A program made the position numbers and the translations under genes. The notes below the pieces were generated by a model. It was not told where the DNA came from and did not search any database. It worked only from the letters and a program-made list of their open reading frames with translations. From NCBI GenBank assembly GCA_028768545.1, contig CP054838.1, positions 1,915,501 through 1,979,500 of the forward strand: a stretch of DNA of 64,000 nt. The letters run 5' to 3'. Origin of the DNA: Desulfobacter sp. (lineage in GTDB: Bacteria; Desulfobacterota; Desulfobacteria; Desulfobacterales; Desulfobacteraceae). This document shows, one piece after another, positions 45,537 to 54,577 of this stretch (position 1 is the first letter of the stretch; each line of letters opens with the position of its first letter).

Positions 45537-46902
45537 GGTTCATCCGATTAATGCGTACCTTTTATTGTGAAGGTCCAAAAGTTTCAACCTGAAAAACTCC
45601 GAATCCCTGTATTCATAAGCTTTCCGTTTCATGGTTTTTATCTTGTTATTTGTCCCTTCTAAAGGACCTGTAGATATCCTGTAATCATAGTATGAAAGGA
45701 TTCTTTGCCTGTGCACAGCCAAGGTCTTGGCAAATTTCATCAACATTGGAATTTTGGAAATATTGGCCAGATTGATCCAATTGCTGACTATCTTTTCAGC
45801 TGTTTCTTTTTTCTTTTGATTCCATATTTGCCTGAGTTCCTCTTTCATGTAGTAGACTGCCAATAGCGGCTGATTTATTTTCAATGCTTCTTCTAACCGT
45901 TGGGCCTCCTTCTTGTCATCACTGAGGTTTTCGGGATTTTTTAACAAAAGCCACCGGACTCCCTTCAGAAGTTTTTGTTGCCCGGTATTGGCAAGAAGGT
46001 TGTAGAGCTTTCGCCTGAAATCCGACAGTTTCTCATTGAACAATTTAACAACATGAAATCTGTCAAAGACAATTGCTGAACCAGAAAGATTTTCAATAAC
46101 AGCACTCAAGTATGCCGGGGACATATCGATGCTGACGGCTTTGATTTTTGCTTTCGATATTTTCACTTTTGTCCAAAAAGATTTCAAAGCTTCACCACCT
46201 TTTCCTTCTCCCACGTGCAGAATTCTACCGGATTCCAGATCCATCACGATGGTCAAGTATTTATGCCCTTTCCCTATGGAAATTTCATCTATGGCAATCT
46301 GCCGGACTTTCTCAAGGGGGATATTTCGATAACGCCTCAGCAGGTCTTCTTTCTGGATCTGCTTTATCGTATCCCAGCTGATCCTTAAATGGATGGCAAT
46401 ATCTTTGATTGTCATGAACTGAGACAACTCCAAGACATACCGTTCAAAAGCCCGGGTATAGCTTTTCCCCTCCTGGGCAAAGGATAGTTTGATTTGCCGG
46501 ACAAATTGACAGAACGGACACCAAATTCTCTGGATAGCCGTCCTGAGAATCACGGGTTTTGAACCTACCGGTATTGTTCTGAGATCTCTTGTCACAATCC
46601 CTTTCCTGGTGACGGACCTGGAATTACATTCCGGGCATTTTACCGCCTCCGGTTTTGGTATGAGTTCAAAAGTGATTATTCCACCGATGAAACGCGTTGT
46701 TTTATAAAAGTAGTCACGAAGGCCAAAGGCATGGTATATGAAGCTTGTGGACATTAATTCATTCTCCGATTTTGTGCGAATAACACAAAAAAATTAGAAC
46801 ATGATCATGTTCACACCATCATTTCAAGCATAAAAATCCTTACTGTGTTATTGCCTTCCCAGTGATGTTTCTCAGTCCAGGTACGCGATTTTCTGATGAA
46901 CC
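45537..46902 (-). mobile_element. ISL3-family insertion sequence, copy B (1366 bp)
   Basis: Complete element in inverted orientation relative to copy A, 8-bp target duplication ATATTTAG (45529-45536 and 46903-46910). Because each copy has its own duplication, the two are independent insertions, not ends of one composite transposon. Confidence 0.95.
45540..46754 (-). CDS. ISL3-family transposase, copy B
   Basis: 404 residues, intact: zinc ribbon, two catalytic Asp regions and the GPLEGTNNKIKTMKRKAYEYR Glu region are all present. GGAG lies eight bases before the ATG. Differs from copy A at about five residues. Confidence 0.95.
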   Translation of the reverse strand: MSTSFIYHAFGLRDYFYKTTRFIGGIITFELIPKPEAVKCPECNSRSVTRKGIVTRDLRTIPVGSKPVILRTAIQRIWCPFCQFVRQIKLSFAQEGKSYTRAFERYVLELSQFMTIKDIAIHLRISWDTIKQIQKEDLLRRYRNIPLEKVRQIAIDEISIGKGHKYLTIVMDLESGRILHVGEGKGGEALKSFWTKVKISKAKIKAVSIDMSPAYLSAVIENLSGSAIVFDRFHVVKLFNEKLSDFRRKLYNLLANTGQQKLLKGVRWLLLKNPENLSDDKKEAQRLEEALKINQPLLAVYYMKEELRQIWNQKKKETAEKIVSNWINLANISKIPMLMKFAKTLAVHRQRILSYYDYRISTGPLEGTNNKIKTMKRKAYEYRDSEFFRLKLLDLHNKRYALIG

Positions 46903-46945
46903 ATATTTAGAGACTATCCCAAGGATAATAAAAAATAAAGGATAC

Positions 46946-47764
46946 ATGATGAAGATTATTCGTTTTCTTGATCCGGATGACAACATTGTCTGGGGAACAG
47001 GGTGGGACGGAGAGTCGGCCTCTTTGCTGGAAGGGGATATGTTTCCACGTCCTGTTGACACAGGGGTAAAGTGCATCGTCAAGTAGGTGCTGCCCGTCAT
47101 ATGGCCCTCGGCGGTGATCTGCATCGGCTTGAATTACCGTGCCCATGCCCGGGAGACCGGGCTTGACCTGCCGTCCCATCCGGTGGTGTTCATGAAAAAT
47201 CCCGGTGCCGTGACCGGACATAAATCACCCATTATCATACCCAAGTGCTGTACTGATCCTCCTGAAGTGGATTTTGAGGCGGAACTCGGGGTGATTATCA
47301 AGCACCCGGCCAAAAATGTGACCGCGGAAAAAGCCCTTGACCATGTCATGGGGTACACCTGCGCCAATGATGTCTCTGCCCGGCGATGGCAGAAAAATGC
47401 AGGTGCTGGACAATGGGTTAAGGCAAAGAGTTTTGACACTTTTTGTCCCTGCGGGCCTGTGATGGTCACCCCGGATGAGCTTAAAGATCCCCAGACCCTG
47501 GACATCCAATGCCGGGTGAATGGAAAGACCATGCAGCAGAGCAATACCAGCGACATGATCTTTTCCGTGGCCCAGATTATTTCCTATCTTTCCCAGTCCT
47601 GCACCCTGATGCCCGGCACTTTGATTTTGACGGGCACACCCGAAGGGGTGGGATTTATCCGCAACCCGCCGAGCTATTTAATGCCCAACGACCGGGTTGA
47701 AGTGGAGATTGAAGGGATTGGTATCCTGGAAAATAATCTTATTTTAGAAAATACTAGCGAATAG
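46946..47764 (+). pseudogene. Fumarylacetoacetate-hydrolase-family enzyme with in-frame amber codon
   Basis: Starts at ATG 46946 (MMKIIRFLDPDDNIVWGTGW) with the short N-terminal domain of the family, then TAG at 47084-47086 after VDTGVKCIVK, then the main domain in the same frame (ICIGLNYRAHARETG, EVDFEAELGVIIKHP with the metal-binding Glu, DVSARRWQK, TLILTGTPEGVGF). A Gln (CAG) or Lys-like codon is expected, so C to T giving TAG is likely. Members cleave C-C bonds or tautomerise 2-keto acids in aromatic or sugar-acid degradation. An internal GTG directly after the stop could start a truncated main domain, but without a Shine-Dalgarno. ISL3-like copy B lies 36 bp upstream of the gene. Confidence 0.82.
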
Positions 47765-47782
47765 AGTCTTTTTTTAAAAAGG

Positions 47783-47818
47783 CCCAAGCACCCGGAATCT
47801 TTGTCCTGGGTGCTTGGG
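47783..47818. terminator. Terminator between the FAH-family pseudogene and zraP
   Basis: Perfect 11-bp stem CCCAAGCACCC / GGGTGCTTGGG with a 14-nt loop. On the minus strand it is followed by CCTTTTT, so it mainly ends the zraP-like transcript; it may also stop the plus-strand one. Confidence 0.8.
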
Positions 47819-47920
47819 AAATATTTATTCATTGGGGGGAGTCACCCGGTTAGAATAAAACCTCCCATATCTCTTATATTTTTAATCATATTTTGGAAGA
47901 TTTTAATTCGACCGTGGGCC

Positions 47921-48409
47921 TTACTCCTGGACAGGCTGGCCCTGGCCGTTCCCACAGGGCCGATGCCCCTGGCCGCCTTTGCCAAATCCACCCTTGCCGC
48001 CTCTGCCGCAGTTTCTAAAGGCGGAAAGATTCAGTTCCGGAGAAATCTTTTTGGCCTTGAGGACAAAGTCAATCTGTTTGTCAGCCAGGGCTTTTTTCAT
48101 ATCCATGATTTCGTCAGAAAGGGTGGTCAGTTTATTTTTGTCAGGGCTGGAGGTTTCCAGAAGCATCCTGACTTGCTGGTGTTTGGCCATCATGGCTGCC
48201 CTTGTTTCATAGGTGTCATCAATATACTGCTGGCGCAATTGTTTCAGCTCGGCCTGCTGATCCGCGGTCAGGTTGGATAACATGGCCCGGCCCTGGCCTT
48301 TTCCCCTGCACCCATTGTTAAATCCGTTTCCCTGTCCCCAGGCAAAGGCAGAGGCTGCCATAAATCCGACAATTAAAACGGCTGTGAGTGTAATCAATGT
48401 TTTTTTCAT
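47921..48409 (-). CDS. zraP: ZraP/Spy-CpxP-like periplasmic metal-stress chaperone
   Basis: 162 residues with a signal peptide (LITLTAVLIVGFMAASAFA). The body has the LTxxQ-type helix (SNLTADQQAELKQLRQQYID) and a long helical segment typical of ZraP/CpxP relatives, and ends in a Gly/Lys/Cys/His-rich tail (CGRGGKGGFGKGGQGHRPC) that may bind metal. It lies divergently from a histidine kinase/sigma-54 regulator pair matching ZraS/ZraR, and carries a sigma-54 promoter, the same arrangement as enterobacterial zraP-zraSR. Confidence 0.88.
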   Translation of the reverse strand: MKKTLITLTAVLIVGFMAASAFAWGQGNGFNNGCRGKGQGRAMLSNLTADQQAELKQLRQQYIDDTYETRAAMMAKHQQVRMLLETSSPDKNKLTTLSDEIMDMKKALADKQIDFVLKAKKISPELNLSAFRNCGRGGKGGFGKGGQGHRPCGNGQGQPVQE

Positions 48410-48462
48410 AATTTAGGTCTCCTTGGGTTTTGTTTGGATCAAAATCGATCTGCCCTGTGTAG

Positions 48463-48478
48463 AGCAAGGGGTGTGCCA
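48463..48478 (-). promoter_or_regulatory. Sigma-54 promoter of zraP
   Basis: Minus-strand TGGCACA-CCCC-TTGCT matches the sigma-54 consensus perfectly, GG and GC 12 bases apart; start predicted near 48452, about 43 bp before the ATG of zraP. The divergent ZraR-like protein carries the GAFTGA sigma-54 loop. Confidence 0.88.
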
Positions 48479-48562
48479 AATTGTCGAAAAAATTATAAGT
48501 ACTTGAAATTTCAACTTTAAATTTGAAATGTTAATAGGATCAGGATTTGGCTCATTGGGGAT

Positions 48563-48633
48563 GGGTGTGTATTTTATACCCGGATATTTTCCCCATGTGT
48601 ATACTTTTTACCCGGGTTGGGGTATACTTTTTG
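48563..48633. promoter_or_regulatory. Candidate ZraR enhancer repeats
   Basis: Two direct repeats GTATACTTTTT at 48599-48609 and 48622-48632, 23 bp apart, plus a related GTGTATTTTATACCC near 48566. They lie about 85-155 bp upstream of the zraP sigma-54 promoter, the usual distance for activator sites, and just before the kinase gene. Confidence 0.45.
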
Positions 48634-48691
48634 ACGACAGACCGGGCGTCGTGTGGACCTAAAGGGGCGGTACTGAATTTGCAGAGCAAAA

Positions 48692-50479
48692 ATGATTATG
48701 AAATTTTTAAATAAAAAAATATCCATTCCCATGTCTCCTTTGATGATGGCAGGGGTGCTTGGGGTCCTGCTGCCCCTGTTTGTCTTTATGACCCTGGACC
48801 GGATGGAAAAGCAGAATGAACATTTCAAGGAACGGTTTATGGTCAAGGGGATTTCCCTGATCCGCACCTTTGAGGCCGGGACAAGGACAGGAATGCTGAC
48901 CATGGGATGGGGGCTGAAAAGGGTCCAGGCCATGCTGGTGGAAACCGCAAGCCAGCCGGAAATCGCTTATATCATGATCACGGATGCCCATGGCAAAGTT
49001 CTTGCCCACAGTGATCCTGAACAAATGGGAACGAGATATGAGACCCTGCCTGATATCCTTGCCCTGGAAAAGCACCAAGTCTTCAGCCGGACCTGCCAAA
49101 TGGACGGGAAATCTGTTTTTGAAGTCTACAAGCGGTTTGTCCCCTTGAATTCCGGGCGAAGGAGCAAGCATGGACGGCATATGAAAACCAGGGAAATGCA
49201 TGACATGCAAAGACGTATGGCCCCGGGTCTCGGCCATGATCCTTATTTTTTTGAAACAGGTGAATACTTTATATTTGCCGGCCTGTCCATGGCCAGGGTC
49301 GAAGCCCTTCAAAAAAAGATGACACGGTTGATTATCGGCCGGGGTTTCTTCTTTTTTATCCTTGGATGCGCCGGGATCATCGCCTTGTTTGCCTTTCAGG
49401 CCTATCAATCTGCCAAAGCCTCGTTAAACCGGGTCCAGGCCTTTTCAGACAATGTGGTCCAGAATATGCCTTCAGGACTGATTACCCTGAACCTGGAGTG
49501 TCAGGTCACCTCTGCCAACAGGGCGGCCAGGGATATGCTTGGACAGATCCCTGAGAAAGCCTATCCCCAGATGATTTACCTGGCCCTTGAAATGAACCGG
49601 TCCAAGGCTGCTGTCACAAGAGAGGTGGTCCTTGAACATGGATTGCCCGCAAAATTGCGCCTGGACATGACAGCCTCTCCCATTCTGGATCATGATGGAC
49701 ACATTCAAGCCTATATATTGTTGTTCAGGGACATCACCCAGGTTGAACAATTGAAAAAAGAGGTGGAGACCAACCGCCGTCTGGCTGCCATTGGCAAGCT
49801 GGCAGGAGGCGTGGCCCACGAGATCAGAAATCCCTTAAGTTCCATCAAGGGATTTGCCACCTATTTTGCCAACCGGTATGAAAATGAACCCGAGGACTTG
49901 GACACCGCAAGGATCATGGTTCAAGAGGTGGAACGGATCAACCGGTCCATTACCCAGCTTTTGGAATTTGCCAAACCCATGATCGTGGAGATCAAAGCGG
50001 TGGAGGTTGAGTCGTTGATCCGTCATTCGCTTAAACTGGTCTCCCATGATCTTGAGAAAAAAAATATTACCACAAACCTTGAGATTAAAACCTGCTGCAG
50101 GGTCATGAAAACCGATCCCGACAGAATAAACCAGGTGCTGCTCAACTTGTACATGAATTCCCTCAATGCCATGGCAGGGCCCGGTATTCTGACCGTGTCG
50201 GTGGTGGATGTGGAAAACGGGGTTCAGATCCGGGTGGCAGATACCGGCTGCGGCATTGATCCCAAGGATATGGAAGAGATTTTTGATCCCTATTTTACCA
50301 CCCGTCCCCAGGGTACAGGGCTTGGACTCTCCATTGTTCACAGGATTGTTGAAAACCTTAAAGGTGAGGTCCGGGTTGAAAGCCAAAAGGGTAAAGGCAG
50401 CTGTTTTATCATTGATCTGCCTGTTCTGGATCCGGATTTTGGCGGTGCGCAAGATGATGAAGAAAGGACAAAAATATGA
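48692..50479 (+). CDS. zraS: ZraS-like membrane sensor histidine kinase
   Basis: 595 residues. Transmembrane segment near residues 12-32 and a second near 215-240 (GFFFFILGCAGIIALFAFQA) bracket a periplasmic sensor region of about 180 residues. After these come a PAS domain (VQNMPSGLITLNLECQVTSA), a HisKA domain with phospho-His in GGVAHEIRNPLSSIKG, and an HATPase_c domain (NLYMNSLNAM, DTGCGIDP, GTGLGLSIVHRIVENL). Senses an envelope signal (zinc or lead in E. coli ZraS) and phosphorylates the ZraR-like protein, whose gene overlaps its stop by 4 bp. Confidence 0.88.
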   Translation: MIMKFLNKKISIPMSPLMMAGVLGVLLPLFVFMTLDRMEKQNEHFKERFMVKGISLIRTFEAGTRTGMLTMGWGLKRVQAMLVETASQPEIAYIMITDAHGKVLAHSDPEQMGTRYETLPDILALEKHQVFSRTCQMDGKSVFEVYKRFVPLNSGRRSKHGRHMKTREMHDMQRRMAPGLGHDPYFFETGEYFIFAGLSMARVEALQKKMTRLIIGRGFFFFILGCAGIIALFAFQAYQSAKASLNRVQAFSDNVVQNMPSGLITLNLECQVTSANRAARDMLGQIPEKAYPQMIYLALEMNRSKAAVTREVVLEHGLPAKLRLDMTASPILDHDGHIQAYILLFRDITQVEQLKKEVETNRRLAAIGKLAGGVAHEIRNPLSSIKGFATYFANRYENEPEDLDTARIMVQEVERINRSITQLLEFAKPMIVEIKAVEVESLIRHSLKLVSHDLEKKNITTNLEIKTCCRVMKTDPDRINQVLLNLYMNSLNAMAGPGILTVSVVDVENGVQIRVADTGCGIDPKDMEEIFDPYFTTRPQGTGLGLSIVHRIVENLKGEVRVESQKGKGSCFIIDLPVLDPDFGGAQDDEERTKI

Positions 50480-51834
50480 GGGGCAATTCAATTTTGGTTG
50501 TGGATGATGATGGGGCTCATGCCCGGATGCTTGCGACCCTGATCCAGGACTGGGGATACAAGATTCATCTGGCCAATGACGGTGATGTGGGCCTGGACAT
50601 GGTTAAAAAACAATCCTTTCACCTGGTGCTCATGGATATGAAAATGGTGAATATGTCAGGCATGGAGGCCCTGGAGCAGATTCATGCCTTTAATCCTTCC
50701 TTGCCCGTGATCATCATGACCGCCTTTTCTTCCGTGGACACGGCTGTAAAGGCATTGAAAATCGGGGCCTATGATTATCTGACAAAACCTTTGGATTTTG
50801 ACAAGCTCAAGCTGACCATTGAACGGGTGTTTGAACGCCAGGACCTGAAATCCGAAAACAAGGTGTTAAAAGACCGGCTGGAAAAAAAAGGGTTTCAACA
50901 CAGAATCCTGGGAAAAAGCCCTGCCATGACGGCTCTTTTGGACACCATCCACATGGTGGCACCCACAGACGCCAATGTGCTTGTGACCGGGGCCTCCGGC
51001 ACGGGAAAAGAGTTGGTTTCCTCGGCCATCCATTACAACAGTCCGCGGAAAAATGCTCCCTATATCCGGATCAATTGCGCAGCCATAACCCAGACTCTGC
51101 TCGAGTCTGAACTCTTCGGCCATGAGCGGGGGGCCTTTACAGGGGCGGACAAGAAACGTAAAGGCAAGTTTCTTCTGGCAGACAAGGGCAGCATCCTTTT
51201 GGACGAGATCGGGGAAATGAGCCTTGCCATGCAGGCCAAACTGCTCCGGGTGATCCAGGAAAAAGAGATCACCCCTGTGGGATCGGACAAGACCATTGGG
51301 GTGGATGTCCGGGTCATTGCCGCCACCAACCGGGATCTTAAGTCCATGGCCGCCAAAAAAGAGTTCAGGGAAGATCTTTACTATCGGTTGAATGTGGTCT
51401 GCATAGATATTGTGCCCCTTTGCCGCAGGCCGGAAGATATTCCTGAACTGGCCCTTCATTTTCTGGCGTTGTTCGCCCAAAAAAACAAGCGGGACATCAA
51501 AGGGTTTACCCCCAATGCCATGGATACCCTGATCCGGTATCACTGGCCGGGCAATGTCAGGGAATTGATGAATGCCGTGGAGCGGGGAGTGGTCATGGCC
51601 AGAACCGATTATTTGAGAAAAAACGATCTTTTTTTTATTTCAGAACAGGCAGTCCAGGATCCGGTACCGGATAGAGGCCTTGAGAATCTCAGCCTGTCAA
51701 AGGTCGAGGAAAAAGCGATTTTGTCCACCCTGGCGGCGGCAGAGGGAAATAAAAGTGAAACCGCAAGACGGTTGGGCATTACCCGGAAAACATTGCTCAA
51801 TAAATTAAAACAATACCAAAAGGACGATCAATGA
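50476..51834 (+). CDS. zraR: ZraR-like sigma-54-dependent response regulator
   Basis: 452 residues. Receiver with acidic VDDDGAH and phospho-acceptor Asp in HLVLMDMKMVNMSG, AAA+ domain with GASGTGKELV and the intact ERGAFTGADKKRKG loop, and a Fis-type HTH (NKSETARRLGITRKTLLNKL). Activates sigma-54 promoters, here most likely zraP. Overlaps zraS by 4 bp. Confidence 0.92.
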   Translation: MRGNSILVVDDDGAHARMLATLIQDWGYKIHLANDGDVGLDMVKKQSFHLVLMDMKMVNMSGMEALEQIHAFNPSLPVIIMTAFSSVDTAVKALKIGAYDYLTKPLDFDKLKLTIERVFERQDLKSENKVLKDRLEKKGFQHRILGKSPAMTALLDTIHMVAPTDANVLVTGASGTGKELVSSAIHYNSPRKNAPYIRINCAAITQTLLESELFGHERGAFTGADKKRKGKFLLADKGSILLDEIGEMSLAMQAKLLRVIQEKEITPVGSDKTIGVDVRVIAATNRDLKSMAAKKEFREDLYYRLNVVCIDIVPLCRRPEDIPELALHFLALFAQKNKRDIKGFTPNAMDTLIRYHWPGNVRELMNAVERGVVMARTDYLRKNDLFFISEQAVQDPVPDRGLENLSLSKVEEKAILSTLAAAEGNKSETARRLGITRKTLLNKLKQYQKDDQ

Positions 51835-52013
51835 ATCAAACTATTTCCCTGCACCCGGCACTGGTTGCTGCGGTTGTGAAAATTCAAGATTTTATTACCC
51901 ATACCACGGGGTGCCCGCCCACGCCTGAGGAGTTGGCCCATGCCATGACAAAATATTTTGTGCTCAACGAAATCCTTGGATTTGTTGAAATGTCCAGGGA
52001 TACTCCCCAATAA
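51831..52013 (+). CDS. Small hypothetical protein in the zraSR operon
   Basis: 60 residues, MNQTISLHPALVAAVVKIQ and so on, ending SRDTPQ. It overlaps the ZraR stop by four bases (ATGA) and is therefore coupled to that operon. The sequence has no family I know; the segment TPEELAHAMTKYFVLNEIL is helical and soluble-looking. Its conserved position would be the best support, which cannot be tested here. Confidence 0.6.
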   Translation: MNQTISLHPALVAAVVKIQDFITHTTGCPPTPEELAHAMTKYFVLNEILGFVEMSRDTPQ

Positions 52014-52042
52014 AATCCCGGGTTTACAATCTTACCAGGACC

Positions 52043-52059
52043 TTATCCGTCACGGATAA
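52043..52059 (+). terminator. Hairpin after the zraSR operon
   Basis: Perfect 8-bp repeat TTATCCGT-C-ACGGATAA followed by TCCTTTT; a modest terminator candidate for the zraSR unit. Confidence 0.45.
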
Positions 52060-52093
52060 TCCTTTTGGGTTCCGCCAATGATTGGCTGGGGGA

Positions 52094-52129
52094 TTTAGGA
52101 CTTGACAGCAGCTTGGATACTGTCCTAAA
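52094..52129. promoter_or_regulatory. Inverted repeat upstream of the aap genes
   Basis: TTTAGGAC at 52094-52101 and GTCCTAAA at 52122-52129 enclose 20 bp that contain a TTGACA-like -35 box. It lies about 110 bp upstream of the aapJ start and is a candidate operator-promoter region. Confidence 0.4.
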
Positions 52130-52239
52130 CAACAGTGTTATGCCTTGGCAAACTCATGGTGTCGTTGAGGGTTTCCAAGGAAAAAATTTTTGCCCATATG
52201 TGGAGAGAATTTTAAACAGAGTATAATTTAAGGAGAACA

Positions 52240-53258
52240 ATGATGTTGAAGAGGAAAATGATAAGTTTTTGCATGGCCTTTTTGCTGCTTGCCGCAGGAG
52301 CTGCCTTTGGGTCGACCTTGAGGATGTAAAGAAAAAAGAGTATGTGAATATCGGGGTTTCCGGTAAAGTTGTGGGCTTTTCAGCGCCCAGCGCCACAGGT
52401 GTCTGGACCGGTATTGATGTGGATTTCGGTCGCGCCGTGGCCAGCGCCATCTTCAATGATCCCAACAAGGCCAGATTTACCCCGGTGGCATTCAAGGAAG
52501 CCTTTACCGCGCTTCAGTCTGGAGAGATTGATATTCTGTCCAGAAACACCACCTGGACATTCCAGCGGGATACCAAGCTGGGTCTTGAGTTTGTGGGAAC
52601 CATCTTTTACGACGGCCAGGGCTTTCTCGTACCCAAGAAACTGGGGGTGAAAAGTGCTAAAGAACTCGACGGGGCCAGTTTCTGCACCCAGGCCGGCACC
52701 ACCACCGAGCTGAATTTGACCGATTATTTTGCCAGTCACAAGATGAGTTATAAACCCGTGGTATATGAGAGTGCGGACGAGGCCACCGTGATTTATGATA
52801 CCGGACGCTGCGACGTATACACCACAGATACTTCAGGGCTTGCCGCCCGGAGAACCACCCTGACCAAACCCGATGATCATATGATCCTTCCTGAAGTCAT
52901 TTCAAAAGAACCCCTGGGGCCTGCGGTCCGCCAGGGAGACCAGCAGTGGAGCGACATTGTCCGCTGGACCCTCTTTGCCCTGATCAATGCCGAGGAAATG
53001 GGCATTACCTCCAAAAATGTTGACCAGATGATGACATCCGATAATCCGGGGGTCCGCCGTTTTCTATGTGTGGATTCCGATTTTGGCCAGCATCTCGGCC
53101 TGACCCGGGACTGGGCCTACCGCATCGTCAAGCATGTGGGCAACTATGGTGAATTGTATGACCGGAATGTGGGACCTAAAACTGTTTTGGGCCTTGACCG
53201 CGGGGTAAATGCCCTCTGGTCCGACGGTGGTCTGATGTATGCTCCGCCCATCCGCTAA
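52240..53258 (+). pseudogene. aapJ: AapJ-like amino-acid-binding protein, one-base frameshift
   Basis: ATG 52240 (Shine-Dalgarno AAGGAGAA) starts a signal peptide MISFCMAFLLLAAGAAFGST that then runs into TAA. In the shifted frame the mature protein begins LEDVKKKEYVNIGVSGKVVG and continues to a TAA at 53256 with all features of the general L-amino-acid binding proteins (GVWTGIDVDFGRAVASAIF, CDVYTTDTSGLAARR, WSDIVRWTLFALINAE). One missing C in the ACCTTG at about 52315-52320 explains it (span is 2 mod 3). The product would be the periplasmic receptor of an AapJQMP-type ABC importer. A real frameshift would abolish export; a sequencing error is possible. Confidence 0.82.
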
Positions 53259-53259
53259 A

Positions 53260-53353
53260 CCCACCCCTTGCATCAGGTGGGATTTTTCGCCTGGTGTAAA
53301 ATATGCGTTATTGAGATATTCACAGGCCCTTGGTTAAAGGGCCTGTGAATATC
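53260..53353 (+). terminator. Two hairpins between aapJ and aapQ
   Basis: First hairpin CCCACC / GGTGGG followed by ATTTTT (53260-53287). Second, a perfect 17-bp stem GATATTCACAGGCCCTT / AAGGGCCTGTGAATATC with a 5-nt loop at 53315-53353, followed by TTTTCC. Placed between the receptor gene and the permease genes, they fit intra-operon attenuation that leaves the receptor in excess. Confidence 0.75.
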
Positions 53354-53386
53354 TTTTCCAGTTGTTTTAACCAGGAAATAGACGAC

Positions 53387-54568
53387 ATGAGATCTTCCAA
53401 ACCTTTGGCTCGATTGAAAATTCTTTTCAATGACCGACGCTTCCGCTCGTGGTGTATCCAGGCCTTTGTTCTGATCATCCTGGCATGCGGGATCGGATAC
53501 GGCGTATACAATACCGCCTATAATCTCCAGCGGGCCGGGGTCACCACCGGATTTGAATTCTTAGGATCACGGTCCGGGTTTGACATCAGCCAGACCCTGG
53601 TTGAATATTCCGGGAACAGCATTTACAGCCGTGCCTTGCTGGTCGGTATCCTGAATACCCTTCTGGTTTCCGGCCTGGCCATTGTCAGCTCTACGATCCT
53701 GGGATTTTCCTTAGGGATTATCCGCCTGTCTCCCAACTGGCTGATGGCCAGGATGGCCGAAGGGTATACGGAGATGATCCGTAATATTCCTTTGCTTCTT
53801 CAGATTCTGTTCTGGTACTTGGCCGTGCTTTCTCCTCTGCCCGGTCCCCGCCAGGCCTATGAATGGGGAGATATGTTTTTTTTGTGCAACTGGGGGATGC
53901 AGATTCCAAAACTTGCCCAGGGCCAGAACCTGATGCCCTTGGGCATTGCCCTGATTGTTGCGGTCCTTTTTTCCTGGGTATTGATTGCCTGGAACCGGTA
54001 TAGGCAACGCCAGACCGGGCAGCGGTTTCCTGCCGTGCTCATCAGTCTGGGCCTGATCATCCTGCTTCCCCTTGGGGTTCAAATGGCCACCGGCCGATCC
54101 ATTCAGTTTGAAATGCCGGTGCTCAGGGGGTTTAACTTTGTGGGGGGCATTACGGTGCTTCCGGAACTCATTGCCCTGTGGCTGGCCCTGACCCTTTATT
54201 CGGCCACCTTTATCGGTGAATATGTCCGGTCCGGGATCATGGCGGTGGACTCGGGACAAAAAGAGGCGGCCCATGCCCTGGGCCACCGGGGGTGGACCAC
54301 CTATTGGCTGATCATCATTCCCCAGGCCATGCGGGCCACAACCCCGCCGTTGATCAGCCAGTATCTGACCCTGGTCAAAAACTCCTCTCTGGCCGTGGTC
54401 ATCGGGTACCCGGATCTGGTCCATGTCTTTGCCGGAACCGCCCTGAACCAGTCGGGCCAGGCCGTGGAAATCGTCTGCATTACCATGGCGGTCTACCTGA
54501 TCATCAGCCTGGTGATTTCCCTTTTCATGAACTGGTACAATAAGAAATTTGCCCTCCGGGGTCTTTAG
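53387..54568 (+). CDS. aapQ: AapQ-like amino-acid ABC transporter permease
   Basis: 393 residues from ATG 53387. Eight or so membrane helices; the N-terminal part is YGVYNTAYNLQRAG with FEFLGSRSGFDISQTLVEYS typical of AapQ. The coupling EAA-type loop KEAAHALGHRGWTTYWLIII and PQAMRATTPPLISQYLTLVKN are present. Shine-Dalgarno AGGAAA before the ATG. Forms the membrane part with AapM. Confidence 0.93.
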   Translation: MRSSKPLARLKILFNDRRFRSWCIQAFVLIILACGIGYGVYNTAYNLQRAGVTTGFEFLGSRSGFDISQTLVEYSGNSIYSRALLVGILNTLLVSGLAIVSSTILGFSLGIIRLSPNWLMARMAEGYTEMIRNIPLLLQILFWYLAVLSPLPGPRQAYEWGDMFFLCNWGMQIPKLAQGQNLMPLGIALIVAVLFSWVLIAWNRYRQRQTGQRFPAVLISLGLIILLPLGVQMATGRSIQFEMPVLRGFNFVGGITVLPELIALWLALTLYSATFIGEYVRSGIMAVDSGQKEAAHALGHRGWTTYWLIIIPQAMRATTPPLISQYLTLVKNSSLAVVIGYPDLVHVFAGTALNQSGQAVEIVCITMAVYLIISLVISLFMNWYNKKFALRGL

Positions 54569-54577
54569 GAGTTCACC

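Noticed and set aside
42577-46902. Composite transposon bounded by the two ISL3 copies
   Set aside because: Each copy has its own different 8-bp target duplication, so they inserted independently.
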